64,000 nt of DNA from Candidatus Eisenbergiella merdavium (GCA_019119595.1 DWWS01000013.1:1-64000), one strand, 5' to 3'; shown: positions 17,195 to 25,549, counted from the first letter of the stretch. The notes: a model not told the origin generated them from the letters alone. Numbers and translations are program-made.

Positions 17195-17776
17195 TTGAAA
17201 CATCAGATCATACTTGCGAGCGCATCTCCCAGAAGGAAGGAGCTGCTTTCTCAGATCGGCCTTTCCTTTACAGTGCAGGCCGCGAAGGGCGAAGAACGGT
17301 GTGAGGCCAGGCTCCCCCAGAAGCAGGTGGAGGAGCTGTCCCTTCATAAGGCGCAGGAAATCGCCCGGGAGGCGGGGACGGACGCGCTGGTCATCGGCGC
17401 GGATACACTCGTCTTTTTCCGGGGAAAGCCGCTGGGAAAGCCCGGCGATGAGGAGGAAGCGGCCCTGATGCTGAAGGCCCTTCAGGGACAGACCCATCAG
17501 GTTTATACAGGCGTGACCCTCATCTGGCATCGGGCAGGAAAGCAGCAGCAGATCAGCTTTCACGAGCGGACCGACGTGACGGTCTATCCCATGACGGACG
17601 AGGAGATCAGGGCTTATGTGAAAAGCGGAGAACCCATGGACAAGGCGGGAGCCTATGGGATCCAGGGGCTGTTCGCCAGGTTCATTCGCAGGATCGAAGG
17701 GGACTACAACAACGTGGTCGGCCTGCCCGTCGGCCGGCTCTACCAGGAGATGAAGGCGGCGGAGCTGCTCGATTGA
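17195..17776 (+). CDS. maf: Maf-family nucleotide pyrophosphatase
   Basis: A 193-residue house-cleaning enzyme hydrolysing dTTP, UTP or modified nucleotides. Motifs are ILASASPRRKELLSQIG at the start, VIGADTLVFF and GKPGDEEEA in the middle, and GAYGIQG near residue 157. TTG at 17195 is the likely start: GGGAGG lies exactly 6 nt upstream and the protein then begins KHQIILASASPRR, whereas an ATG at 17159 overlaps ppk1 without a ribosome-binding site. It is the last gene of the polyphosphate group. Confidence 0.92.
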   Translation: MKHQIILASASPRRKELLSQIGLSFTVQAAKGEERCEARLPQKQVEELSLHKAQEIAREAGTDALVIGADTLVFFRGKPLGKPGDEEEAALMLKALQGQTHQVYTGVTLIWHRAGKQQQISFHERTDVTVYPMTDEEIRAYVKSGEPMDKAGAYGIQGLFARFIRRIEGDYNNVVGLPVGRLYQEMKAAELLD

Positions 17777-17816
17777 CGGCGATTGGCGCCGGGCGCCGCA
17801 AACTGCCGGAAAGCTG

Positions 17817-17880
17817 AGAAAGCGCATCCGCGATTTCTCTTCGTCTGGTTGCGCGGAAAACTTTGCCGCACCCCGAAATG
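17817..17880 (+). repeat. Degenerate structured leader before a HAD gene
   Basis: Contains GAGAAAGCGCATCCGCGATTTCTC-like pairing (second-hairpin type, about 17816-17840), a GCGG/CCGC stem (17853-17856, 17866-17869) and the tail CCCCGAAATGAGG with the Shine-Dalgarno sequence. It matches the leader at 18620-18720 in layout but is weaker. Confidence 0.45.
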
Positions 17881-17888
17881 AGGAAGAA

Positions 17889-18542
17889 ATGAAAAAAGCT
17901 GTGATATTTGATCTGGACGGGACGCTGGCGAACACCATCGCGTCCATCACATACTGCGGGAACCTGGCTCTTTCCCGGTTCGGCCTGCCCTCCTTTTCGG
18001 AGAAGGACTACAAGCGCTTTGTGGGAGACGGGGCGGCCATGCTCGTCCGTCGTGCTCTTTTGGCGGCAGGAGAGCGGAAGCCAGAGGCCTTTGACCGGGT
18101 TTATGAGACCTATCGTGAGATCTTCGCGGAAAACTGCATGTATCAGGTAAAGCCCTATGAAGGAATCGTGCCGCTTCTGGAGGAATTGAAACAAAAAAAG
18201 CTCCGCATTGCCGTGCTTTCCAACAAGCCGGACGCGGACAGCCTCCGGGTGGTGGAGGAGCTGTTCGGAAAGGGGTTCTTTGATCATGTGCAGGGACAGC
18301 GGGAGGATATTCCAAGAAAACCGGATCCTGCCGGCGTTTTCCGCATCATGGAGGCCTTCGGCCTGGATGCCGGGGATTTTCTCTATGTGGGAGACAGCGG
18401 CGTGGACATGAAAACCGGAAAGGCGGCCGGGATTGATACCGTGGGCGTGCTCTGGGGCTTCCGGGACCGGAAGGAGCTTCTGGAAAACGGTGCGGATACG
18501 GTGATCGAAAAGCCGGAAGAGCTCATCGCCTGTCTGGACTGA
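17889..18542 (+). CDS. HAD-family phosphatase (phosphoglycolate phosphatase-like)
   Basis: A 217-residue HAD subfamily IA hydrolase: nucleophile motif VIFDLDGTLANT (residues 5-16), an alpha-helical cap with RFVGDGAAMLVRRAL, motif II LSNKPDADS, and motif III/IV KPDPAG with YVGDSGVDMKTGKAAG. The closest pattern is Gph phosphoglycolate phosphatase, but specificity cannot be settled from sequence. GAGGAAG precedes the ATG. It is followed by a second HAD gene of another subfamily. Confidence 0.85.
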   Translation: MKKAVIFDLDGTLANTIASITYCGNLALSRFGLPSFSEKDYKRFVGDGAAMLVRRALLAAGERKPEAFDRVYETYREIFAENCMYQVKPYEGIVPLLEELKQKKLRIAVLSNKPDADSLRVVEELFGKGFFDHVQGQREDIPRKPDPAGVFRIMEAFGLDAGDFLYVGDSGVDMKTGKAAGIDTVGVLWGFRDRKELLENGADTVIEKPEELIACLD

Positions 18543-18619
18543 CAGAAAAAGGAAATTGAGGAGCTGTGTGAAAAATAAGCCCGATGGTTTATTGTTTCAC
18601 AGCAAAGCTTTGCTTTGCG

Positions 18620-18720
18620 GCGATTTGTGCCGGAGCGTCACAAATCGCTTTTATGGCAGAAGAGAAATCGCATTCGCGATTTCTCTTCGCCCCGTCGTAC
18701 GCTCCGGAATGAGGAGTTTT
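18620..18720 (+). repeat. Best copy of the loop-to-SD structured leader
   Basis: First stem: GCGATTTGTG / CACAAATCGC (18620-18629, 18639-18648), a perfect 10 bp around loop CCGGAGCGT. Second stem: GAAGAGAAATCGC / GCGATTTCTCTTC (18659-18671, 18676-18688), a perfect 13 bp with loop ATTC. Then ACGCTCCGG (18699-18707) is the exact 9-base complement of the first loop and lies 3 bases before GAGGAG, the Shine-Dalgarno sequence. A further palindrome (GCAAAGCTTTGC, 18602-18613) precedes it. A pseudoknot next to the ribosome-binding site is the straightforward reading. Confidence 0.7.
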
Positions 18721-19545
18721 ATGATAAAACTGATCGCATCGGATATTGACGGAACGTTGATCGAGGAATCCACGCCGGATCTGCATCCGGAGATGGCGGA
18801 GGAGATCCGGAGGCTGACGGCACGGGGCGTTCTGTTCTGCGCGGCGAGCGGAAGGCAGCTTCCCAGCGTGAAAAACGTGTTCCGGGATGTGGAGGATCAG
18901 ATCTGTTATATTGCGGAGAACGGGGCGCATATCCATTATCGGGGAGAGGACCTTTCGGTAGTCCCCATGAAACGGGAATACGCGCAGGAGATCGTGGAAC
19001 AGCTCAGAGCGCTCGGGCCGGGCTATGACTTCGTGGTCTCCACCCCGCAGGGAAGCCTGATCGAATCGAAAAAGCGGGATTTTCTGGATCTGATGATCCA
19101 TGGCTACCGCAACAGCTTCCGTCAGGTGCCGGATGTGCTGAAGGAGGATGCGGTGATCTTAAAGATCGCGGTCTATCATGAGGGAAGCATCCGCGATCTG
19201 GGAGAACGTGAGCTGATCCCCGCCTGGAAGGATCGGGTGCAGGTCTGCGTGGCGGGAGAGGAATGGGTGGATTTCATGGACCGTTCCGTGGACAAGGGAA
19301 ACGCCCTTGCCTGGCTTCAGAAGCGCTTCGGCATCCTGCCGGAGGAGACCATGAGCTTTGGAGACAATACCAACGACGTCGGCCTGATGAAGGCGGCGTA
19401 TTGCAGCTATGCGGTGGAAAACGCGCGCCCGGAGGTAAAGCAGGCCGCCCGCTTCCAGTGTCCCTCCTGGCGGGATAAGGGAGTGTGGAAGGCCGTCCGC
19501 GAGCGGTGCACACAGGAAGGAGGTGAAAGGAATGCAGGTTTATGA
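18721..19545 (+). CDS. Cof-type HAD-IIB hydrolase
   Basis: A 274-residue cytosolic sugar-phosphate or FMN phosphatase-like enzyme of the Cof family: IASDIDGTLIEE (residues 5-16), FCAASGRQ motif II, a C2B cap, and the terminal SVDKGNALAWL plus MSFGDNTNDVGLMKAA acidic motif. GAGGAG is placed 4 nt before the ATG at 18721; the longer frame upstream runs through the leader element and is rejected. Its last codons overlap the next gene by 14 bases. The substrate is unknown. Confidence 0.9.
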   Translation: MIKLIASDIDGTLIEESTPDLHPEMAEEIRRLTARGVLFCAASGRQLPSVKNVFRDVEDQICYIAENGAHIHYRGEDLSVVPMKREYAQEIVEQLRALGPGYDFVVSTPQGSLIESKKRDFLDLMIHGYRNSFRQVPDVLKEDAVILKIAVYHEGSIRDLGERELIPAWKDRVQVCVAGEEWVDFMDRSVDKGNALAWLQKRFGILPEETMSFGDNTNDVGLMKAAYCSYAVENARPEVKQAARFQCPSWRDKGVWKAVRERCTQEGGERNAGL

Positions 19546-19798
19546 CGACGCTGTTCTGGAATGCTTTCTGAAAAAACAGGGCCAGCTTTTTCCTGAGGAG
19601 GATGTGGCTTCCAGCCCGGAGGAGGCGGAGGCTTTTCTGGAGGACTGCATGGCCGTGGTGGTGAACTCCGCGGAAGAGGTTCTGGAGTACTTTGACGAGG
19701 AGGGCATCGACATGGAGGCCGCCGGACTGGAGGAGCTTCTGGAAGCCGACGAGGTCTTTGAGGTGGGCGACGGAAGATATCTGATCGTGGAAGGCTGA
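19532..19798 (+). CDS. Small acidic conserved protein
   Basis: An 88-residue, strongly acidic protein (MQVYDDAVLECFLKKQGQLF, then EEAEAFLEDCMAVVVNS and VLEYFDEEGIDM). It has no signal peptide or membrane segment and looks like two helical repeats ending in DGRYLIVEG. AGGAGGTG is 6 nt before the ATG at 19532. Similar small proteins are common in Lachnospiraceae and are sometimes labelled glyoxalase without clear support; I see no glyoxalase fold motifs. It is translationally linked to the upstream HAD gene. Confidence 0.75.
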   Translation: MQVYDDAVLECFLKKQGQLFPEEDVASSPEEAEAFLEDCMAVVVNSAEEVLEYFDEEGIDMEAAGLEELLEADEVFEVGDGRYLIVEG

Positions 19799-19819
19799 GT
19801 AGAATTGAGCTTTAGTTGA

Positions 19820-19875
19820 GGAAAGGCATCTATACTGCTCCGTAATGGCGGCGCATGATGCCTTTCCGCTTTTTT
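19820..19875 (+). terminator. Terminator-like stem with large loop
   Basis: GGAAAGGCATC (19820-19830) and GATGCCTTTCC (19857-19867) pair perfectly over 11 bp around a 26-nt loop, followed by CGC and six T. It ends the HAD/small-protein unit. The loop contains GCTCCGTAATGGCGG, recalling the leader-element tail. Confidence 0.65.
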
Positions 19876-20035
19876 GCCCTTCAGGCTGTCTGGCCGGAAT
19901 GCGGATGGGCGGCTTGCGGCCGGAAAGCAGACAGGCAGTCTGTGACCGGAAAGCGGATGGGAAGGACAGCCTGCTGCCGCCGGAAGCGCTGACCCGGGGC
20001 AGGGGAGGCCGGACTGCAATAGAATGGAGAGGATC
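19876..20035 (+). other. Structured leader of the export operon
   Basis: A gene-free stretch with repeated GGCCGGAA(A/T)GC segments and nested inverted repeats (CTGTCTG / CAGACAG and CAGAC / GTCTG). No clear sigma-A promoter was found. It probably holds the promoter and a folded leader for the adaptor gene. Confidence 0.35.
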
Positions 20036-21499
20036 ATGAAAAAACTGAAAATGAGCAGAAAGAAGCTTGCCGGACTGATCGCCGTGGTGGCAGCAGCCGC
20101 GCTGGCGGTGGTGTTTGCGGTGAATGCGGGCGGAGGCCCGCAGTATGCTGAGACGACGGTGGAAAGCCGGGATATCGTTTCCTATCTGGAATTTTCCGGC
20201 AACATTGAGGCGGTGGACGTCTCCACGGTGTATTCCGGGGTGACGGCCGAGGTGACGCAGGTGCTGGTGGAGGAAGGAGACCGGGTGGAGGCCGGAGACG
20301 TGATCGCCGTGCTGGATTCCAGCGAGGTGGAATACAACATCGCGGTTCAGGAGGCCACGCTCAGCCTGGCGGAGCTGACGGACGCCTATAATATCAAAGA
20401 CGGGCAGACCAGCCTGGACAATCTGAACGAGCAGCTTGCGGGAGGACAGAATTCCACGCTGAACAGCGCGCAGGCGGCTCTGCTTTCCGCGCAGGAAAGC
20501 TATCAGTCGGCGGTGGAGACCTACAATCAGGCGAAGCAGAAGCTTGACGACGGAACGAACCAGTCGGTGGTATCCGCAAGACAGAGCGTCAGCTCCGCCC
20601 AGGCCTCCTATGATTCCGCCCTCGCCCAGAACGAGGATCATCTCCTCACGGACGAAGCGCTCGCAACCTACGCGGTCACGCTGGGAAACGCCCAGGAAAG
20701 CCTGAGGCTTGCGCAGGAGGCGGCCGAGCAGGAGGTGCAGGACTATTACGACGCCATGGTGAAGGCGGAGGAAGCGCTTGCCGACGCGGAGCGGGATTAT
20801 TCCACGGCGGAGCTTTCCATGGAGCAGAACGTGGAAACCACCGAGAACACCCTGGAAAAGACGAAGGCGCTGGCATCTCAGGAGACCACAAGGCTGCAGC
20901 TTGAGCATCTGCAGGAATCCCTGGAGGATTATACCATCTGCGCGCCCATCGGCGGGTACATAACGGAGCTGTCCCTGAAGGAAGGGGAGTATGCGGGAAA
21001 CGCGGCTGCTGTGGCTGAGGTCACCAGCTTCGATACCATGCAGGTTAAGATTAAGATCAGCGAATACGACATCCTGGGAGTAAAGGAAGGAGATCCGGTG
21101 CAGATCCATGTAGATTCCCTGAACAGAGATTATGAGGGAAGCATAGCCAAAATCTCCAAAACGGCCACCGTGCAGAACGAGGTTTCCTATCTGGACGCGA
21201 CGGTGGAATTTGAGGCGGACGACGAGATCCGGGACGGGCTTTCCGCCGAGGTGAGACTGATCAAAACGCAGGAGCTTGGCGTGCCGGCCCTTCCCCAGAC
21301 GGCGGTTTCCTATAATGATGACAACACGGCCTTCGTATATGTAAGGGACGGGAGCAAAAAGGTGACGACCAGGCCCATTTCCCTCGGGGAGACGGACGGA
21401 ACCTGGGTTCAGATCACAGAGGGACTTGAGGTGGGAGACACCGTACTTTATCTTCCTTCAGCTCTGTCCTATGCCGACCTGATGATGCCGATGGAGTAG
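20036..21499 (+). CDS. Efflux periplasmic adaptor-like subunit (HlyD/MacA type)
   Basis: A 487-residue membrane-anchored adaptor. Residues about 11-33 form an N-terminal signal-anchor (LAGLIAVVAAAALAVVFAVN), followed by a lipoyl-like half (VEEGDRVEAGDVIAVLDSS), a long Ala/Gln-rich coiled-coil hairpin (residues about 100-290), the returning lipoyl half (CAPIGGYITELSLKEGEYAG), a beta-barrel domain and a C-terminal membrane-proximal domain. GGAG is 6 nt before the ATG at 20036. In a Gram-positive cell it would extend the ABC exporter encoded next into the wall. The ATPase follows after 10 bases. Confidence 0.9.
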   Translation: MKKLKMSRKKLAGLIAVVAAAALAVVFAVNAGGGPQYAETTVESRDIVSYLEFSGNIEAVDVSTVYSGVTAEVTQVLVEEGDRVEAGDVIAVLDSSEVEYNIAVQEATLSLAELTDAYNIKDGQTSLDNLNEQLAGGQNSTLNSAQAALLSAQESYQSAVETYNQAKQKLDDGTNQSVVSARQSVSSAQASYDSALAQNEDHLLTDEALATYAVTLGNAQESLRLAQEAAEQEVQDYYDAMVKAEEALADAERDYSTAELSMEQNVETTENTLEKTKALASQETTRLQLEHLQESLEDYTICAPIGGYITELSLKEGEYAGNAAAVAEVTSFDTMQVKIKISEYDILGVKEGDPVQIHVDSLNRDYEGSIAKISKTATVQNEVSYLDATVEFEADDEIRDGLSAEVRLIKTQELGVPALPQTAVSYNDDNTAFVYVRDGSKKVTTRPISLGETDGTWVQITEGLEVGDTVLYLPSALSYADLMMPME

Positions 21500-21509
21500 G
21501 AGGTGCCGC

Positions 21510-22205
21510 ATGGAGGAACACACGATCCTCACGATGAAAAATATCGTGAAGCAGTATATCGTGGGCGGCGAGGTGTCCACGGTCCTGAGGGGCATCGACC
21601 TGACGGTGCAGGAAGGGGAATTTCTAGCCGTCCTCGGGCCCTCCGGCTCCGGAAAATCCACGCTGATGAACATCATCGGCTGTCTGGACGTTCCCACCTC
21701 GGGCGAGTATATCCTGGACGGGAGGCAGATCGGCAGCCAGGATGAAGCGACGCTTGCGAAGATCAGAAATCAGGAGATCGGCTTTATCTTCCAGTCCTTT
21801 TTCCTGATGCAGCGTCAGACCGCCCTGCAGAATGTGAAGCTTCCGCTGATCTACGGAAACGTTCCGGAGCGGGAGCAGAACGAACGGGCTGCGGAAATGC
21901 TCCGCAGGGTGGGGCTTCAGGACAAGATGGATTATTATCCCAACCAGCTTTCCGGCGGACAGCAGCAGAGGGTGGCCATCGCAAGGGCGCTGTGCAACAA
22001 TCCGGCCATCCTGCTGGCGGACGAACCAACCGGGGCGCTGGACCAGAAAACGGGCCGTCAGGTCATGGAGCTGTTCCATGCCATCAACGACGAGGGAAGG
22101 ACGATCATCATGATCACCCATGACGCCAATATCGCCTCCCACGCGAAGCGCATCGTCAGGATCCTGGACGGCAACATCGGGGAAGGGGGCACGGAGGATG
22201 CATAA
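21510..22205 (+). CDS. ABC transporter ATP-binding protein (MacB/LolD type)
   Basis: A 231-residue ATPase with Walker [14 protein letters not shown] (residues about 43-55), Q-loop FQSFFLM, signature [15 protein letters not shown], Walker [13 protein letters not shown] and switch His in MITHD. The pattern is typical of the MacB/LolD subfamily, which pairs with FtsX-fold permeases. It overlaps the permease gene by 8 bases and drives the export unit encoded here. Confidence 0.94.
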   Translation: MEEHTILTMKNIVKQYIVGGEVSTVLRGIDLTVQEGEFLAVLGPSGSGKSTLMNIIGCLDVPTSGEYILDGRQIGSQDEATLAKIRNQEIGFIFQSFFLMQRQTALQNVKLPLIYGNVPEREQNERAAEMLRRVGLQDKMDYYPNQLSGGQQQRVAIARALCNNPAILLADEPTGALDQKTGRQVMELFHAINDEGRTIIMITHDANIASHAKRIVRILDGNIGEGGTEDA

Positions 22206-23400
22206 TCTCGGAATCGTAAAGCAGAGCATTCAGCTTTCCTGGGAAAATATCAAAAGCAACAAGATGCGGACTCTGCTCACCACCCTTGGTATCATCATCG
22301 GCGTCGCGGCGGTGATCGCGCTCATCACCATCGTGAACGGGGTGATCGCCAGCGTGATGGGAGAATTCTCCTCTCTTGGCGCGGGAACGATCACCGTTTC
22401 CATCACCGGGACGCCGCTGAAATCCGGGCTGACGGAAGCTGATCTGGACAGCCTTTCGGAGCTTGACAATGTGGCGGGCATTTCCCCTACGGTGAGCGCG
22501 ACGGGGATGGCTGCCAGGAACCAGACGCTTCTGGAAACCGTATCCATTCAGGGAAAGAATGAGGTTTACTATGCACATAACAGCCTGGTCACGGTGGGAA
22601 GGGGCATCAGCGCCCTGGATGTGGAGAACGAGGCCTATGTCTGCGTGATCGATCAGGATACGGCGGACGCGCTTTTTCCAGGTGAAAATCCCGTGGGAAA
22701 GACCATCACTCTGTCGGGAACGTCCTATACCGTGATCGGCCTGGAGGGAGAGAACGACGACCTGATGGCGTCCATGTCCGGCTTCGGAAGCAGCTATGAC
22801 GGTACCGTCACCATTCCCTATACCACGGCGAGAAAGGTGACCGGGCAGAGCAATATCAGCAGTCTGGAGATCTACATCGCGGATACGGACTACACCGACC
22901 GGCTCATGGACGAGGTGAAAAGCGTGCTGTATCAGGCGTTCAACCGCAATGAGGACAGCTATTTCGTGTTCGCCATGGACAGCCTGCTGGATACCATGAA
23001 CGAAATGATGTCCATGCTCACCTATATGCTGGCGGGGATCGCTTCCATCGCTCTGCTGGTGGGAGGCATCGGGATCATGAACATGATGCTGGTGTCCGTT
23101 TCAGAAAGAAAACAGGAGATCGGCCTTAGAAAGGCGATGGGCGCCGCGCCGGGAAGGATCCAGCTCCAGTTTCTGCTGGAGTCCGTGGTGCTTTCCCTGA
23201 TGGGCGGGATCGTGGGCGTGATCCTTGGCCTTCTCATCTCCATTGCGGCGGCGGGTCTGCTCGGCACCGATTTCGTTTTCTCCGCATCGGCGGTGGCGCT
23301 TGGCGTGGGCTTTTCTACGGCGGTCGGCATCATCTTCGGCTGGGCTCCCGCAAGGAAGGCCAGCAGGCTCAGCCCCATCGACGCGCTGAGGAGCGAATAG
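22198..23400 (+). CDS. ABC transporter permease, FtsX/MacB type
   Basis: A 400-residue membrane protein with the MacB layout: one N-terminal helix after SWENIKSNKMRTLLTTLGII, a large extracytoplasmic MacB_PCD domain (residues about 50-260) and three C-terminal helices (MLTYMLAGIASIALLVGGIG onward) with MNMMLVSVSERKQEIGLRKA and the final RKASRLSPIDALRSE. GGAGG touches the start region. It forms the transmembrane part of the exporter with the adaptor and the ATPase. Confidence 0.93.
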   Translation: MHNLGIVKQSIQLSWENIKSNKMRTLLTTLGIIIGVAAVIALITIVNGVIASVMGEFSSLGAGTITVSITGTPLKSGLTEADLDSLSELDNVAGISPTVSATGMAARNQTLLETVSIQGKNEVYYAHNSLVTVGRGISALDVENEAYVCVIDQDTADALFPGENPVGKTITLSGTSYTVIGLEGENDDLMASMSGFGSSYDGTVTIPYTTARKVTGQSNISSLEIYIADTDYTDRLMDEVKSVLYQAFNRNEDSYFVFAMDSLLDTMNEMMSMLTYMLAGIASIALLVGGIGIMNMMLVSVSERKQEIGLRKAMGAAPGRIQLQFLLESVVLSLMGGIVGVILGLLISIAAAGLLGTDFVFSASAVALGVGFSTAVGIIFGWAPARKASRLSPIDALRSE

Positions 23401-23401
23401 A

Positions 23402-23447
23402 CCAATAAGAAATAGTCCAATAAGCAATAGTCCAATAAGCGAATAGT
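23402..23447 (+). repeat. Three tandem 15-16 bp repeats
   Basis: CCAATAAGAAATAGT (23402-23416), CCAATAAGCAATAGT (23417-23431) and CCAATAAGCGAATAGT (23432-23447) follow immediately after the permease stop codon. They have no spacers, so this is not a CRISPR array. Confidence 0.8.
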
Positions 23448-23497
23448 CCGGCAGGCCAACAGGCCGTAAAAGAAAAGAGCGGAAATCATACAGAGGG

Positions 23498-23556
23498 AGC
23501 CTGAGACAGCGCGGCGCCGCAGGCTTCCTGCACGCAGGACGCCGCGCAGAAATGAG
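23498..23556 (+). other. Pseudoknot-capable leader of the secreted protein
   Basis: GCGCGGCG (23509-23516) pairs with CGCCGCGC (23540-23547) around an inner TCCTG/CAGGA hairpin. AGCCTG (23498-23503) can alternatively pair with CAGGCT (23520-23525) inside that loop, which interleaves as a pseudoknot. AAATGAGGA follows as the ribosome-binding site. Confidence 0.5.
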
Positions 23557-23565
23557 GAACAAAGC

Positions 23566-24369
23566 ATGTTGAAAAGGATAGAAACGAAAAGAAAAGGAAA
23601 GGAAGAACGGACGCATAGCCGGGTGGGACGGTGGATGAAGGATCCGGTGAAAAAAGTCCTGTCCGTAAGAAGCGCCGCCCTTCTCCTGGCCGGATGCATT
23701 GCCCTTGGCGCGGCAGGGACGCCGCTTCCGGCACAGGCGGCCGAAGAGGGCAGCATCGTGATGCAGGAGGATGTGATCGCCCTCGGCATCGGGGAAACAG
23801 GCACGGTTACTGTGGAATACGACCTGACGGGAGGCTTCGGGGATATGGCCGTGCTGACAGCGGATCCCTCGATCGCCGTTGCGGCGCTTACCGATAACGG
23901 GGACGGAACCGCGACCCTTGCGGCGGCGGCGCTCGCCCCCGGAAGCACGGTGGCCGCGGTGTACCGTGTCAGCAACGCGGCGGTGGTGGATTACATCACG
24001 ATCCGCAGCGGGCTGGCCGATAAGGGTGAGGTCTTTACGCAGATGGACGGAACCTCTCTGGTCACCACATACGAGGACCGCATCGTGTATTACAACAGCC
24101 TGCTGACGGGCCGCAACGGAGCAAGCGTGGCGATCGCCGGAATGGAGATCGAACGGGGAAGCGGAATCGACTGCCTGCGTGTGACGGGGACGCTGCTTTC
24201 CGGAGACAGCCAGACACCCGGCATGAATATCTTCTACGCCAACTTCTATGACGCGGCGGGAGAGCTTCTGAAGCGCCAGGCGCTCTACACCAGAAATCCG
24301 GTCACAGGAAACGTGCTGGAGCTGGAATGGTACATTCCCGAGGGCTGCGTCAGGATCGTGCTGGAGTAG
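23566..24369 (+). CDS. Secreted protein of unknown function linked to the exporter
   Basis: A 267-residue protein with a basic N-terminus, a hydrophobic stretch (residues about 36-52) and a likely signal-peptidase site at AQA-AEEGS near residue 60. The mature part is beta-rich with repeated Ala/Thr/Val segments (VTVEYDLTGGFGDMAVLTAD, VYRVSNAAVVDYITIRSG). No enzyme motif is visible and I do not recognise the family. Its position after the adaptor/ATPase/permease suggests an accessory or cargo protein. Its last 20 bases overlap the end of the convergent sensor kinase gene. Confidence 0.75.
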   Translation: MLKRIETKRKGKEERTHSRVGRWMKDPVKKVLSVRSAALLLAGCIALGAAGTPLPAQAAEEGSIVMQEDVIALGIGETGTVTVEYDLTGGFGDMAVLTADPSIAVAALTDNGDGTATLAAAALAPGSTVAAVYRVSNAAVVDYITIRSGLADKGEVFTQMDGTSLVTTYEDRIVYYNSLLTGRNGASVAIAGMEIERGSGIDCLRVTGTLLSGDSQTPGMNIFYANFYDAAGELLKRQALYTRNPVTGNVLELEWYIPEGCVRIVLE

Positions 24370-25495
24370 GCTCCTCCACCGGCAGGGTCACCACGAAAGC
24401 GGTGCCCCTGCCTTTTTCTGCTTTGGCTGAGGCGGCTTCTCCGGCAGCTCTCTCTACAGCTTCTCCAACAGACGATTTCCCCACGGCTTTCCTGACATGC
24501 GCATTTTCCGCAGGGCTTTCCGCCTCGATGGAGCCGTGATGCAGCAGGACGATCCGGCGGGCCAGCGCGAGGCCCAGCCCGTTGCCCTGTGTGGAATGAG
24601 AAGGATCCCCCTGATAGAAGCGGTCAAAAACATGCGCCATCACCTCTTCGCTCATCCCGATCCCGTCGTCCGAGACGATCACGCGGACGGCGTCTCTTTC
24701 CTGTGTCAGACGAACACAGATCCGCCCTCCCACATCCGTGAATTTCACCGCGTTGTCGATCAGATTCTGCCACACATGGGAGAGCAGGTCGGGGTTCCCG
24801 TAATAATCCACGCTTTCCAGCTCAATGTCCATATCCAGCTTTTTATCTGTCCAGCGGTTTTCAAACAGGAGGATGATCTGACGGAGCTGCTCGTCCAGCG
24901 AGAAAAGCTCCTGTCTGTTGTTGATCTCCTGGTTTTCCAGCCGGGAGAGCAGCAGGATGTTTCCGGTGAGAGTGGAGAGCCTGCGGGTGTTGTACAGGAT
25001 CTTGGAAACATAGAAATCCCTTTTGGGCGGAGTGAGCGCCCTGTCCTGCAGCAGCGTCGCATAGCCTTCGATGGCGGAAAGAGGGGTTTTGAATTCGTGG
25101 GAAACGTTGCTGATGAAGTCGCTGCGCAGGGTTTCCATACCGGCAAGCTCCTGGATCATCAGATTGAAATTGTGGGTCATATCGTCCACCTCGGCCATGA
25201 TGCTTCCCTCGGAGATCTTCACGGTGAAATCCCCCTTCGCCACCCGCTGTACCGCGTCGTTGATCTCCAGGATGGGGCGGATCATTTTCTGGATCCCCAT
25301 ATTGGAAAGGATGGTGCCAACGGTCAGGCTCATGAGCGCGAAGGAGATCAGCAGCGGCTTCGGCCCGCTGTTTCTGACCAGACCGAGGTGGATGAGAAGA
25401 AAGACGGCGGCGCTGATCACCAAAAGCGTAAAAAACATGATGACGAAGATCATGATGGAGAATAAAAAAACGATCTTAAGCTTTCCTTTTTTCAT
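24350..25495 (-). CDS. Sensor histidine kinase
   Basis: A 381-residue membrane kinase: two N-terminal helices (IVFLFSIMIFVIMFFTLLVI, then LLISFALMSLTVGTILSNMG) with almost no external loop, a HAMP domain (RPILEINDAVQRVAKGDFTV), the His box SNVSHEFKTPLSAIEGYA, N-box QNLIDNAVKFT, and G-boxes VSDDGIGM and GNGLGLALARRI. The short sensor loop suggests sensing within the membrane, as in kinases controlling peptide or drug exporters. An Ala/Glu-rich insertion lies near the C-terminus. It is cotranscribed with the regulator upstream and converges on the exporter operon, its probable target. Confidence 0.93.
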   Translation of the reverse strand: MKKGKLKIVFLFSIMIFVIMFFTLLVISAAVFLLIHLGLVRNSGPKPLLISFALMSLTVGTILSNMGIQKMIRPILEINDAVQRVAKGDFTVKISEGSIMAEVDDMTHNFNLMIQELAGMETLRSDFISNVSHEFKTPLSAIEGYATLLQDRALTPPKRDFYVSKILYNTRRLSTLTGNILLLSRLENQEINNRQELFSLDEQLRQIILLFENRWTDKKLDMDIELESVDYYGNPDLLSHVWQNLIDNAVKFTDVGGRICVRLTQERDAVRVIVSDDGIGMSEEVMAHVFDRFYQGDPSHSTQGNGLGLALARRIVLLHHGSIEAESPAENAHVRKAVGKSSVGEAVERAAGEAASAKAEKGRGTAFVVTLPVEEPTPARS

Positions 25496-25549
25496 TTCTA
25501 TTCAAACCTTTTTCAATGCTCCCTTTCCATTTCTGCCTGATACGTCGCT

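Noticed and set aside
19274..21109. 611-codon minus-strand frame opposite the adaptor gene
   Set aside because: Spans several real genes on the plus strand and shows no domain pattern; a GC-rich shadow.
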